Assembly: GCF_011045025.1 (NCBI RefSeq)
Contig: NZ_JAAKZX010000056.1
Coordinates: forward strand, 1-48,867
DNA: 48,867 bases
Direction: 5' to 3'
From: Streptomyces ureilyticus
GTDB taxonomy: Bacteria > Actinomycetota > Actinomycetes > Streptomycetales > Streptomycetaceae
The notes below the pieces were generated by a model. The model searched no databases. It had not been told where the DNA came from and saw only the letters and a program-made list of their open reading frames with translations. Positions 1 through 7,336 of the stretch are shown piece after piece (the stretch's first letter is position 1; every line of letters starts with the position of its first letter). The translations under genes were made by a program, and so were the position numbers.

Positions 1-89
1 ACGCCGACCCGCTTGGCGTCCTCGGTCGCGATATTGGCCAGCGCTCCGGGCAGCCGTCCCTCCTCAGCTCCGCCGCCGGTGCCGCGGAG

Positions 90-1088
90 TCAGACGACCA
101 GGTCCAGCAGGGCCAGCAGCTTGCGCAGCTCCTGCGTGGCGGTCTGCGGTCCGAAGAGGTGGGCCACACCGGTGACGTTGAGGACGATCTCGTCGACCCC
201 CGCCTCCCGGAAGGCGTCGAACTTGGCCAGCAGTTCGTCCGGTTCGCCGTACAGGAAGGCGTCGCCCGCGATCAGAGCCTTGCCCTGGACAGCTTCGTCG
301 GCGCCGGGTGGGCCGGTGCCCTCCGGTACGTCGTCCGGCAGGTCCACACCGCCGCGCCGGAGCATGTCGCGGTAGTGCTGTGCGCGCAGATGGTTCCGGT
401 TCGAGGCGAGGGCGAGCTGTACGGGGTCACGGTCGGGGGCGGCCAGAGCGACGGGCACCATGGCCACCACGCGGGGAGCGGGCCGGCCGGCCTTCTGCGC
501 GCTCTCGCGCACCGCGGGCACGATGTGGTCCCGCAGATAGCGAGCGGGCGTCAGCCAGGTGATGGCCGCGTCGGCCACCTCGCCCGCCACCCGGGCCATA
601 CCGGGGCGCAGCACCCCGAGTCCGAGTTCCACCTTCGGCCCCGGCATCGCCCGCAGCAGCGCCTCCTGGTGCACGTACTCACCGTCCAGCACATCCGGAC
701 TCCCCGTCAGCGCGGAGCGTACGGCGGTGAGGTACTCGCGGGCCGCGGTGAGCGGACTCCGGTACGGGGCGCCGAGCAGGGCCTGTTGCACACTCGGCGC
801 TCCGGGCCCGTACCCCGCCAGTACCGACTCGCCGGTCATCAGGGAGAGCGACCGTGCCTGGAGTGCGGCCTCCGTGGGATGCCGCAGGGGCATCAGGGTC
901 ACCCCGAGTCCCGCCGGCACCCGGAACCCCGCACCGGCGGCATGGGCGAATCCCTGGTGGGACTCGGTGGCGAGGCTCTGCCCCTGCCACAGCCGGTGGG
1001 CGCCGGTCCAGTGCACGAGTCCCGCGAACGGCAGGATCTGCTCGGGTCTGCTCGGGACGAACGGTACGAGGACCGAGTAGGCGGTCAT
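90..1088 (-). CDS. LLM-class flavin-dependent oxidoreductase
   Basis: The 332-residue protein has the luciferase-like monooxygenase (TIM-barrel) pattern: an early strand ending near PFAG, a central LGVTLMPLRHPTEAA segment typical of the cofactor-pocket strand, then the GLGVLRPGMARVAGEVAD region and a C-terminal GVDEIVLNV strand. Members of this superfamily use reduced flavin or F420 to oxidise small molecules; neither cofactor nor substrate can be read from the sequence. The length is usual for the F420/FMN class. The start at 1088 follows an AAGGAG-like site. It is downstream of, and on the same strand as, a small secreted peptide gene, with only about 65 bp between them, so the two may be co-transcribed. 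I am sure of the superfamily only. Confidence 0.85.
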   Translation of the reverse strand: MTAYSVLVPFVPSRPEQILPFAGLVHWTGAHRLWQGQSLATESHQGFAHAAGAGFRVPAGLGVTLMPLRHPTEAALQARSLSLMTGESVLAGYGPGAPSVQQALLGAPYRSPLTAAREYLTAVRSALTGSPDVLDGEYVHQEALLRAMPGPKVELGLGVLRPGMARVAGEVADAAITWLTPARYLRDHIVPAVRESAQKAGRPAPRVVAMVPVALAAPDRDPVQLALASNRNHLRAQHYRDMLRRGGVDLPDDVPEGTGPPGADEAVQGKALIAGDAFLYGEPDELLAKFDAFREAGVDEIVLNVTGVAHLFGPQTATQELRKLLALLDLVV

Positions 1089-1154
1089 CGGGGGTTCTCT
1101 CCTTGTTCCTTGGCCGGGGCCTTGGCTGACGGGCGGGTGAACTCGTTCCGGTTA

Positions 1155-1376
1155 CTAGTCCCAGTCGAGGATCAGGCGGCCGACCGGTACCACTTCGCCG
1201 AGGATCAGAGCGGGGAGAGAGGACAGATCGGTAAGGGCGGAACCGGTGGCCGGAGCGGTGGTGGCGGCCACCTGGGCCGGGGTGCCGGCCGAAGCCTCGG
1301 CCGCCTGGGCGGTGCCGGTGCCGGCGAGGCCCAGAAGAGCGGCGGCGACGAGCGAGGTGGCGAAGCGCTTCTTCAT
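1155..1376 (-). CDS. Small secreted peptide (73 aa precursor)
   Basis: The precursor begins MKKRFATSLVAAALLGLAG, a classic Sec signal peptide, with a likely signal peptidase I site after TAQA near residue 25. The mature part would be about 48 residues, rich in Ala, Thr and Ser at first and ending in a hydrophobic stretch, LGEVVPVGRLILDWD, without cysteines. The start at 1376 was chosen over an upstream in-frame ATG (1541) because it opens the signal peptide and is preceded by AGGGGGAAC at good distance. It diverges from the TrmB/LuxR-like regulator at 1665 and precedes the flavin oxidoreductase. I do not recognise the family; a signalling or structural role would be inference. Confidence 0.65.
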   Translation of the reverse strand: MKKRFATSLVAAALLGLAGTGTAQAAEASAGTPAQVAATTAPATGSALTDLSSLPALILGEVVPVGRLILDWD

Positions 1377-1664
1377 GACTGTTCCCCCTGGTCGAGATGT
1401 GTGGATCTGGAATCCGGTCAGTCCGGCCGGGATTCCGTGGAGCTTTCGGGGTGTTCCCGTGGGCTCCTTGTGACCACAACTCTGCCGTTCGGGAAGCCCG
1501 AGTTGGAGGGGTCTTGCGCGCAGCTTGCTGCGCGCGGCCATGTCACTTCATGCGCGTGTTCTGTCACCGATCTGAACGGACATGTCGATCTACGTAGTTT
1601 TTCCCTGCTCAGCCCGGTAGACCTATGTGTGCGACTGACCACCGTGTAGACCCTGGGGGGAGCT

Positions 1665-2684
1665 ATGCCGCATCCGAGTCTTGAGTTTCTCGGCGTCAGA
1701 TCCGAGGAAGAGGCCTTCTACCGCATGCTGCTGCGGACCGGCGGCGTCGACTTGAAAGAAGCGGCAGAGAACAGTTCCCCGGGCGAGGAGTCGACGCGGT
1801 CACTGCAGAAGCGGGCCTGCGAACTGGGGCTCGCCACCATCGCCGACGGCCTGCTGCGCCCCGCGGCACCCGCCAAGGCGATCGAGGCCCTCATCGACCG
1901 CCGCGTGACCCTGGCCCGGGAGGAACTCGAGAACTCGGCCGCCGAGCACGACATCGTCACCTCGCTGCTCGCCGAACGGGACGCCGCACCGGTGAGCGAC
2001 GCCGTGGCCGGAACCGACCGGCCCACGATGGAACGCCTGGTGGGAATCGACCGGGTCCGCGCCGCCATCGACGAACTGACCTTCTTCACCCGCACGGAGA
2101 GCCTGACCACTTGGCCGAGCGGACTGATCCCCCCTCAGGCCATCGCGGCGTCCCGGTCACCGAACGAACGCATCCTGCGCCGTGGGATCCGGATGCGCAG
2201 CCTGATCGGGGCCGCCGCGCTTGACGACCCCGGCACCATGGCGTACCTGCGGGAACTGACGGCCAAGGGAGCGGAGATCAGGATCTCCCGGCTCCCCCTC
2301 GAACGTGTCCTGATCTTCGACCGGGTCGCCGCGCTCACTCCCATCGACCCGGCCGACAGCAGCCGCGGCGCCCTGCTCGCCCGGGAACCCGGGCTCGTCG
2401 CCACCCTCGTCTCGCTGTTCGACCGCATGTGGGGCCAGGCCCACGAACTCCCACCGCCATCCGGCGAGGGCGTCGGCGCGGAGCCGGCCGACCACCGCCC
2501 CGGCGAGATCGAGCGCAAGATACTGGAATCGCTGTGCATGGCGGACAAGGACGAGACCGGTGCCCGTGACGTCGGCATGTCGGTCCGTACGTACCGCAAG
2601 TACGTGGCGTCGCTGATGCACCAGCTGGGCGCGTCCAGCCGCTTCCAGGCCGCGCTGCTCGCCCGCGAACGCGGCTGGATCTGA
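1665..2684 (+). CDS. TrmB/LuxR-type transcriptional regulator
   Basis: The 339-residue protein has the layout of the Streptomyces TrmB-like/LuxR-like regulators. An N-terminal winged-helix-like part (residues about 1-70) is followed by a helical linker, a central region that resembles a phospholipase-D-like sensor fold (about 150-260, with the KGAEIRISRLP segment), and a C-terminal LuxR-type helix-turn-helix (about 275-339: EIERKILESL, then MSVRTYRKYVASLMHQLGASSRFQAAL). The start at 1665 follows GGGGGAGCT. It is transcribed away from the secreted peptide gene at 1376, so the roughly 290-bp gap probably holds both promoters. It ends just before a strong two-way hairpin. The ligand is unknown. 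Confidence 0.8.
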   Translation: MPHPSLEFLGVRSEEEAFYRMLLRTGGVDLKEAAENSSPGEESTRSLQKRACELGLATIADGLLRPAAPAKAIEALIDRRVTLAREELENSAAEHDIVTSLLAERDAAPVSDAVAGTDRPTMERLVGIDRVRAAIDELTFFTRTESLTTWPSGLIPPQAIAASRSPNERILRRGIRMRSLIGAAALDDPGTMAYLRELTAKGAEIRISRLPLERVLIFDRVAALTPIDPADSSRGALLAREPGLVATLVSLFDRMWGQAHELPPPSGEGVGAEPADHRPGEIERKILESLCMADKDETGARDVGMSVRTYRKYVASLMHQLGASSRFQAALLARERGWI

Positions 2685-2693
2685 GAGCCCGCA

Positions 2694-2752
2694 ACCGATA
2701 CGACGGGGGTCGGAGCACCGTGACCAGGTGCTCCGACCCCCGTCGTATCGGT
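2694..2752. terminator. Perfect 26-bp stem hairpin, bidirectional terminator
   Basis: Arms 2694-2719 and 2727-2752 are exact reverse complements around the 7-base loop GTGACCA. The hairpin lies between two convergent genes (regulator ending 2684, membrane protein ending 2764). That position and the lack of a T-run fit a Streptomyces two-way terminator. Confidence 0.8.
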
Positions 2753-2763
2753 CGCCGTAGCGC

Positions 2764-2946
2764 TTATTGCCCGCCGGCCCGCGTCAGCGAACGGGCGCAG
2801 AAGAGCGCCCCGATGGCGAACACGGACACCGCCACGACCTTCACCGCACCGTCGAAGATCACAAGAGAACAGGCGAGAGCGATCAGCAGCCCGGTCATCC
2901 CGGCCAACGGATTCCGCTTACTCCCACCCGTGGATTTCTGGGCCAT
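2764..2946 (-). CDS. Small membrane protein, 60 aa
   Basis: A 60-residue protein with a short basic, polar head (MAQKSTGGSKRNPL) and two hydrophobic segments: about residues 17-31 (TGLLIALACSLVIF) and 35-52 (VKVVAVSVFAIGALF), then a short basic tail. The start at 2946 was preferred to the longer frame (to 3315) because it follows an ideal AGAAGGAGCC site. The topology suggests a two-helix inner-membrane protein. No family is recognised. It converges on the regulator at 1665 and diverges from the P450 at 3318. Confidence 0.65.
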   Translation of the reverse strand: MAQKSTGGSKRNPLAGMTGLLIALACSLVIFDGAVKVVAVSVFAIGALFCARSLTRAGGQ

Positions 2947-3317
2947 CGCGCCGGCTCCTTCTGTAAGGGGGATTGGTCGTTCCACTGTCCCAGCGCCCCC
3001 CTGCCCCCTCGCTCCGAACGACGTGCAGCTTCCTGCGAGCCGGCTCGCAGCATCCTGCGAACACGCGGTGCCGAGGGGGGCGGGCCTACTTCGGGTGCCT
3101 ACTAAACGCCACCTAATGGGGTAATTGTCCGTACCTGGCCGGGCATGTCGCAGCGGCCGACTGCCAGTCTTGGAGTAACGGGAGCGCTCTGCGTTCAGGT
3201 CCAGCGCGCTCCTCGACGCCCGTGCGGCACCGAAGGCCCGGCCGCGGCCATCGCCGGACGCGATGACACTGCCGTACGGACAGTAAGGAGCGCACATGAC
3301 GGCTGAAAGGTGCATAT
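2947..3317. promoter_or_regulatory. Divergent intergenic region upstream of P450
   Basis: This 371-bp gap separates the small membrane protein from the P450 and should carry both promoters. It has an internal palindrome near 3037-3051 (GAGCCGGCTCG core). A short frame with a very good AAGGAG site opens at 3296 and overlaps the P450 start out of frame. No promoter can be assigned with confidence. Confidence 0.35.
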
Positions 3318-4658
3318 ATGACAGGAAATCCGAGAATCGGTTCAGCTCCGGGAGAACTGCCTCTGCTCGGTCATGCGGTGCCGTTCGCCAAGGGGCCGCT
3401 CGACTTCCTGTCCTCTCTGCCGGTGCACGGTGACCTGGTCAAGATCAAGCTTGGGCCGGTGTCGTACCACGTGCTCTGCGATCCGGCGCTGGTCCACCAG
3501 GTCCTCGTCGATGACCGGACCTACGACAAGGGTGGCGCGGTCTACGAGCAGGTGCGGACCGTGGCCGGAAACGGGCTGGCTACCTGTGTGCACAGGGATC
3601 ACCGTCGGCAACGTCGGCTGACGCAGCCGGCCTTCCATCACGATCGCCTCCCCGGCTACGCCAGGGTGATGTCCTCGGAGATCACCGCGATGACCGAGAG
3701 CTGGACGGAGGGCCGGAAGGTCGACGTGCTGGCCACCATGAACGAGCTCATCACCAACATCGTGGTGCGCACGCTGTTCGCCGCCCATCTCGACGCTTCG
3801 ACCTTCAAGGAGCTACGGCTGTGTCTGCACATTGTCATGACCGGCATGATGCGTCGGATGCTCATGCCCTGGTCCTTCGTGAATCGAATTCCGACGCCGG
3901 GCAACCGCCGGTTCGATCAGGCCCGGTCAGGGCTCAGGCGGTATGTCGCCCAGGTCGTCGCGGACTACCGGCGTGCGGGCGTGGACCACGGAGATCTGTT
4001 GTCCATGCTGTTGGCCGTTCGTGACGAGAACGGCCAAGGTCTGACCGACACGGAGATCCACGATCAAGTTTTCGCCTTCTACCTCGGTGGCAGTGAGACT
4101 GCGGCGCCCTCGCTGGCCTGGTCGCTGTACCTGCTCGCATGCGACCCCCTCGTCCGGCAGCGGCTGCACGACGAGGTCGACGCCGTGCTCGACGGCCGGC
4201 TTGCCGAGTATGACGACCTCCCGCAACTGGACTTGACGCGTCGGGTCATCACGGAGACGTTGCGCTTGCACCCGCCGGCCTGGCTGCTCACCAGGGTCAC
4301 GACCAAGGACACCGAACTGGCAGGCCAACATCTCCCGATCGGCTCCAACGTCCTGTACAGCCCCCACATCGTGCAGCAGCGCGCCGACCTGTTCCCCGGC
4401 CCTGAGCGTTTCGACCCCGATCGGTGGCTCGACGACAGCACCAGGCTTCCCCCGGGTGCGTATACGCCCTTCGGCGGTGGTGCTCGCAAGTGCATCGGGG
4501 AAGTCTTCGGCATGACGGAGGCCACCCTGGCACTGGCCTCCGTGGTCGCCCACTGGCAGTTCGATCCGCTGCCCGGAGCACACGCACGCCTCACTCCACG
4601 CCTCTCCTCCACCCCCCGGTCGCTCCCGATGTCCATGCGCAAGCGACGAGGAGCGTAG
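3318..4658 (+). CDS. Cytochrome P450
   Basis: All P450 hallmarks are present in this 446-residue protein: proline-rich entry (APGELPLLGHA), I-helix oxygen-activation motif GGSETA near residue 257, ExxR (ETLR) near 313, PERFDPDRW near 355, and the heme loop FGGGARKCIGE with the thiolate cysteine near 392. It should be a soluble class I monooxygenase that needs ferredoxin partners from elsewhere, as none is adjacent. The overall look is closest to actinobacterial terpene-type P450s such as the pentalenene-oxygenase group, but no terpene synthase is nearby, so the substrate is unknown. The start at 3318 follows GAAAGG; an out-of-frame ATG at 3296 with a stronger ribosome site precedes it. Confidence 0.93.
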   Translation: MTGNPRIGSAPGELPLLGHAVPFAKGPLDFLSSLPVHGDLVKIKLGPVSYHVLCDPALVHQVLVDDRTYDKGGAVYEQVRTVAGNGLATCVHRDHRRQRRLTQPAFHHDRLPGYARVMSSEITAMTESWTEGRKVDVLATMNELITNIVVRTLFAAHLDASTFKELRLCLHIVMTGMMRRMLMPWSFVNRIPTPGNRRFDQARSGLRRYVAQVVADYRRAGVDHGDLLSMLLAVRDENGQGLTDTEIHDQVFAFYLGGSETAAPSLAWSLYLLACDPLVRQRLHDEVDAVLDGRLAEYDDLPQLDLTRRVITETLRLHPPAWLLTRVTTKDTELAGQHLPIGSNVLYSPHIVQQRADLFPGPERFDPDRWLDDSTRLPPGAYTPFGGGARKCIGEVFGMTEATLALASVVAHWQFDPLPGAHARLTPRLSSTPRSLPMSMRKRRGA

Positions 4659-4724
4659 GCCCGCAGACGCCATCGGCCATCATGATCCACTCCCCGCTCA
4701 CTCCCGAGAGGTCCCGGAGAACGC

Positions 4725-4762
4725 GTCAGGCCCGGTTCCCTGTGAAGGAAACCGGGCCTGAC
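4725..4762. terminator. Hairpin terminator beside the tRNA-Pro relic
   Basis: The arms GTCAGGCCCGGTT (4725-4737) and its exact complement (4750-4762) form a 13-bp stem. Its position relative to the truncated tRNA at 4777 matches that of the palindrome at 15281-15318 relative to the intact tRNA. It may be the original terminator of that tRNA, displaced by integration. It also serves the P450 end. Confidence 0.65.
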
Positions 4763-4818
4763 CTGGTACTTCTCTGTTGGGGTGGCGGGATTTGAACCCA
4801 CGACCTCTTAGTCCCGAA
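4761..4818 (-). repeat. attL-like site: tRNA-Pro 3' half relic
   Basis: The 58 bases here match 15315-15372 at 54 positions (offset exactly 10554). Bases 4777-4818 correspond to the T-arm, acceptor 3' strand and part of the anticodon stem of the intact tRNA-Pro at 15331-15404. Similarity stops inside the anticodon arm. A duplicated tRNA 3' end is the usual scar of site-specific integration by a tyrosine recombinase, so this is read as the distal attachment site of the 10.5-kb element. Confidence 0.8.
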
Positions 4819-5124
4819 TAAGGTCAGGGTAAGATCGAAACCAGGGTGCGACGACGTCAATGCAGGTCAAGTCGTCGGTATGAGCTGGCTCTTCTGGGTG
4901 CTTGGAGGGCGGCGGGAGAAGATCTTCTCCCAGGTTTCTCCCAGTCCTTCAGAGGAGTCACGGCTCAGGAGAGACGGTGGCTAGGGGGTCGTCGTCGGTG
5001 CTTTCTGACGGTGCCGATCGGACCGGTCGCGCCTTCAACCGGAGATGCACGCTCCTGATACCAGCGATGACAAGTGCGGCACACAGGCTTCCGAGAAACT
5101 CTGGCAGGGCCCCGGCGAACACGC
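4819..5124. other. Gap inside the island end
   Basis: Between the attachment relic and the first island gene I see no convincing gene. A short inverted motif GGAGAAGATCTTCTCC (about 4914-4929) is a perfect palindrome and could be a protein-binding site near the element end. Small open frames here lack ribosome sites and Streptomyces codon bias. Confidence 0.4.
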
Positions 5125-6135
5125 TCACGACATCACCGCCGCAGTCGCATTGGCCGATGCACGTCGTACGGTGTACCTGTTCCCAAGTCGCTTGAGCTTG
5201 CGCCACACTCGTGCGCCGTAGGCAGCTGGCATCCCCTTCGCAATCGCGGCGACAGCCCAGGTGTCACCCGAGTACGCCCACTGGAGGGCGATTGCCGCCT
5301 CCGTGTCGCACAGACCGCGTAACACCGACGCGATTGAATCGCTGATTGGTTCGCCGTGAAGGGCCCGCGTTTCCGGGGTTTGGCGGTCAGCTAACAGATC
5401 CTCCAGGGTCAGGCTGGCACCAATCTCTTGGCCGAGCAGCACGATGTGCTTGTCTCGCACTCTGCGCTCCCACAGAGGCTGCAAGTGCCGGTGCTCGATG
5501 TCCGCTTGCCGGCGCAGAAGCTGGGCTAGGACTGAGTCGCTAGCCACTCCTTGGGTGAGCTCCTCAACCCAGTCGCCCAGCAGCGCCATCTCTACGGCCT
5601 CACGCCATGCCGCTGGCCGGCGCAAGCCCAGCCATGTTCGAGCGAAGGCATCCACCTGGTCCACGTCCCCGTCGATTGCAGCGTTACGCGCAATCAGCGC
5701 AGCAAGGAGAGCACTGCGAATCGGCGGCGTGGGGAATCGTCGCCAGCAACGGAAAAGCGACAACAGCCAGTGGGCTGCTTCCCTAGAGCGGAGTACTCCC
5801 CGTTCCCCCGAAGCAGGTGGAATACGCTGCAACACCTCGTCTGGAGGCAAAACGATGAAAAGGATGCTGTTGCGGATCGAGCCAGCGTAGCTCCGCTGGC
5901 GGAGTATCCCTAGGTCGTCCAATACCTTGCGGGGAAGCGCGGAGAAGATGCCAGCGACAACATCGTCGGGGTCAGGCTCTAGCGGGTGGGGTAGCGCATC
6001 GGCACAGCGGGTGCAGGGGAAGCTTCGGTCAGGGGCTGGCCGACTGGCGCTCAACACGATTTGCGGGTCAAGGCATAGGCCGTCGCAACGTGTGGCGGTG
6101 GGCCGACCTTGACCCAGGCACGCAACGAAAGACAT
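5125..6135 (-). CDS. Unknown protein, Cys-rich N-terminus and HTH-like C-terminus
   Basis: I do not recognise this 336-residue protein. Residues 1-45 hold five cysteines including CDGLC and CTRC spacings, which could bind zinc. The middle (about 60-250) is mostly helical. The C-terminal 60 residues, IALQWAYSGDTWAVAAIAKG then a basic ARVWRKLKRLG helix, look like a sigma region-4 or HTH fold. Codon 248 is TTA (5392-5394), so translation may depend on the bldA tRNA. The start at 6135 follows AAGGAG. It is the first gene inside the island from the left attachment relic, where element regulators often sit. A DNA-binding role is inference. Confidence 0.6.
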   Translation of the reverse strand: MSFVACLGQGRPTATRCDGLCLDPQIVLSASRPAPDRSFPCTRCADALPHPLEPDPDDVVAGIFSALPRKVLDDLGILRQRSYAGSIRNSILFIVLPPDEVLQRIPPASGERGVLRSREAAHWLLSLFRCWRRFPTPPIRSALLAALIARNAAIDGDVDQVDAFARTWLGLRRPAAWREAVEMALLGDWVEELTQGVASDSVLAQLLRRQADIEHRHLQPLWERRVRDKHIVLLGQEIGASLTLEDLLADRQTPETRALHGEPISDSIASVLRGLCDTEAAIALQWAYSGDTWAVAAIAKGMPAAYGARVWRKLKRLGNRYTVRRASANATAAVMS

Positions 6136-6672
6136 GCGGACTCCTTGCTGGTCCCAGATGAGGTTTCCTACCTCTAGGCGCGGGAAGGGCCCGGACCGTC
6201 AAAAAATCTTGGAGCGTTTGGTGTGATGCTCGTCACTGGGTCAGAGTGGCGGCGTTGCCCACCGTGTGTCACCGCTCCCGCCTCACTCTGCATAGGTGGG
6301 GCCGCCGTGCACAGTCTCCAACCAGCTGTAGGGTCGGTCGCTTTGCATGCTGACCGTTTCGTCCCGAAGCAACTTGGGCGGGCGTCTGACCTTGCGCCGC
6401 TGTGCCTCTCACCTCCCGCGATGGTCCACAGGTGTGCGGGGTTGTCCGCCGCTGTGCGTCGGCGTTGTCACGCAGTCAGACACTCATACCCGCGCTTGGG
6501 TACGGCTGGTCACTTAGCCCCGCAGCCTCAGCTTCGAGTGGTCCGGACGTACGACACCTGTGAAAACGGCTCGTACGGCACCGTCGAGACCGGCCTCTCC
6601 GCATGATCGGGCCGATCGCGGGTAGGCGGCGGTGTATCGAGTGGCGGGCTCGTCCAGCAAAGGTATGGCGTC
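6136..6672. other. Intergenic region, no convincing gene
   Basis: This gap between two divergent genes has short frames, none with a good ribosome site. A Crp-like motif occurs at 6222-6237 (TGTGA, six bases, TCACT), resembling GTG-N6-GNCAC; it may be chance. The stretch from about 6190 is less GC-rich (AAAAAATC) and could be promoter DNA for the genes on both sides. Confidence 0.3.
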
Positions 6673-7080
6673 ATGACTGAGATCCCCGCCGAGCTCTTCG
6701 AGGCAGTGGCGCGGGACGCTCTGCGGGATCTGGCCAGGGCGCCCGACAGCCGGACGTTGGAGGCGCTGGCGGGTTGTGATGTGTTGATCCCGGCGGTCAG
6801 CGGGATCCAATACACACGTGACCGCAGTGAGTTCGTGCGGTTTGTGCTGCCGGTGATCGAAAGCGTGAATTTCGCCCCCGCGGTCATGGTCTTCACCTCG
6901 GAGGAGCGGCTGCTCAGAGCCTTCCCCCAGGTGCCCTGCTACCGGCCTGTCACCTTGCGGCAGCTGGCCGCTCATTGGCCGACCGACGAAGTGGTGCTGG
7001 TCATCGATGCCGGGAACGAGGACTCGCTGACCCTGTCCGCACACGAAGCGCGGTGGCTGCTCGCCCGCTGCCTCGCCTGA
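6673..7080 (+). CDS. SseB-like domain protein
   Basis: A 135-residue protein that fits the SseB N-terminal fold (PF07179 type): the segments DVLIPAVSG, FAPAVMVFTSEERLLRAFP and DEVVLVIDAGNEDSLTLS follow the usual strand order in which a value is read, displayed and compared. The family's biochemical role in actinobacteria is not known; it is commonly annotated SseB or type III secretion enhancer by similarity only. The start at 6673 has a weak AAAGG site. The gene ends directly at a hairpin and then a tRNA-Gly 3' relic, so it may have been carried with that tRNA's flank. Confidence 0.6.
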   Translation: MTEIPAELFEAVARDALRDLARAPDSRTLEALAGCDVLIPAVSGIQYTRDRSEFVRFVLPVIESVNFAPAVMVFTSEERLLRAFPQVPCYRPVTLRQLAAHWPTDEVVLVIDAGNEDSLTLSAHEARWLLARCLA

Positions 7081-7084
7081 AACG

Positions 7085-7127
7085 ATCAGGCCGGGCCGGA
7101 GGAATGACCCTCCGGCCCGGCCCTGAT
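7085..7127. terminator. GC-rich hairpin terminator
   Basis: The arms 7085-7102 and 7109-7127 pair over 18 positions with one bulged base. The hairpin follows the SseB-like stop by 5 bp and sits just downstream of the 3' end of the tRNA-Gly relic on the other strand, so it may have served both. Confidence 0.7.
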
Positions 7128-7132
7128 ACGTA

Positions 7133-7175
7133 TGGAGCGGGCGACGGGAATCGAACCCACGTAGCCAGTTTGGAA
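7133..7175 (-). pseudogene. tRNA-Gly(TCC) 3' half relic, nested attachment scar
   Basis: Read on the minus strand, this ends in CGCCCGCTCCA. It contains a T-arm with GGGTTCGATTCCC and an anticodon-loop sequence CTTCCAA followed by ACTGG. That is the 3' half of a bacterial tRNA-Gly with anticodon TCC and encoded CCA. The 5' half (D-arm and 5' acceptor strand) is absent; the upstream sequence does not pair. Truncation at the anticodon loop is typical of attachment sites used by actinobacterial integrative elements. It cannot fold as a tRNA. Confidence 0.7.
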
Positions 7176-7336
7176 GATCGCGTATGCAGATCGGGACTCA
7201 GCTGGTGAGACGTTGACGTGCGGGTTCTCGGGCTTCTCGCCTCTGTTCCCCGTTGTTCCCCGCCGTGCACTGCTCGATCGGGCACGTTAGGGGCACGGGC
7301 CTCGGCGCGACCGCGTGGTGATCCATGATCCGCCTA

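Noticed and set aside
1..89. Possible further gene at the left edge on the minus strand
   Set aside because: Bases 1-66 read as plausible protein (LPGALANIATEDAKRVG) in frame with the oxidoreductase stop, but no start codon lies in view and too little is present to call.
3318..4658. P450 as part of a biosynthetic gene cluster
   Set aside because: No terpene synthase, PKS, NRPS, ferredoxin or transporter gene is adjacent within the window.
6222..6237. Crp-like site in the island gap
   Set aside because: It fits the consensus but lies over 400 bp from the nearest downstream start and has no supporting context; kept only as a remark.
6223..6606. 127-codon frame between the unknown gene and the SseB-like gene
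   Set aside because: Codon third-position bias is poor, the start has no ribosome site and no motif is seen.
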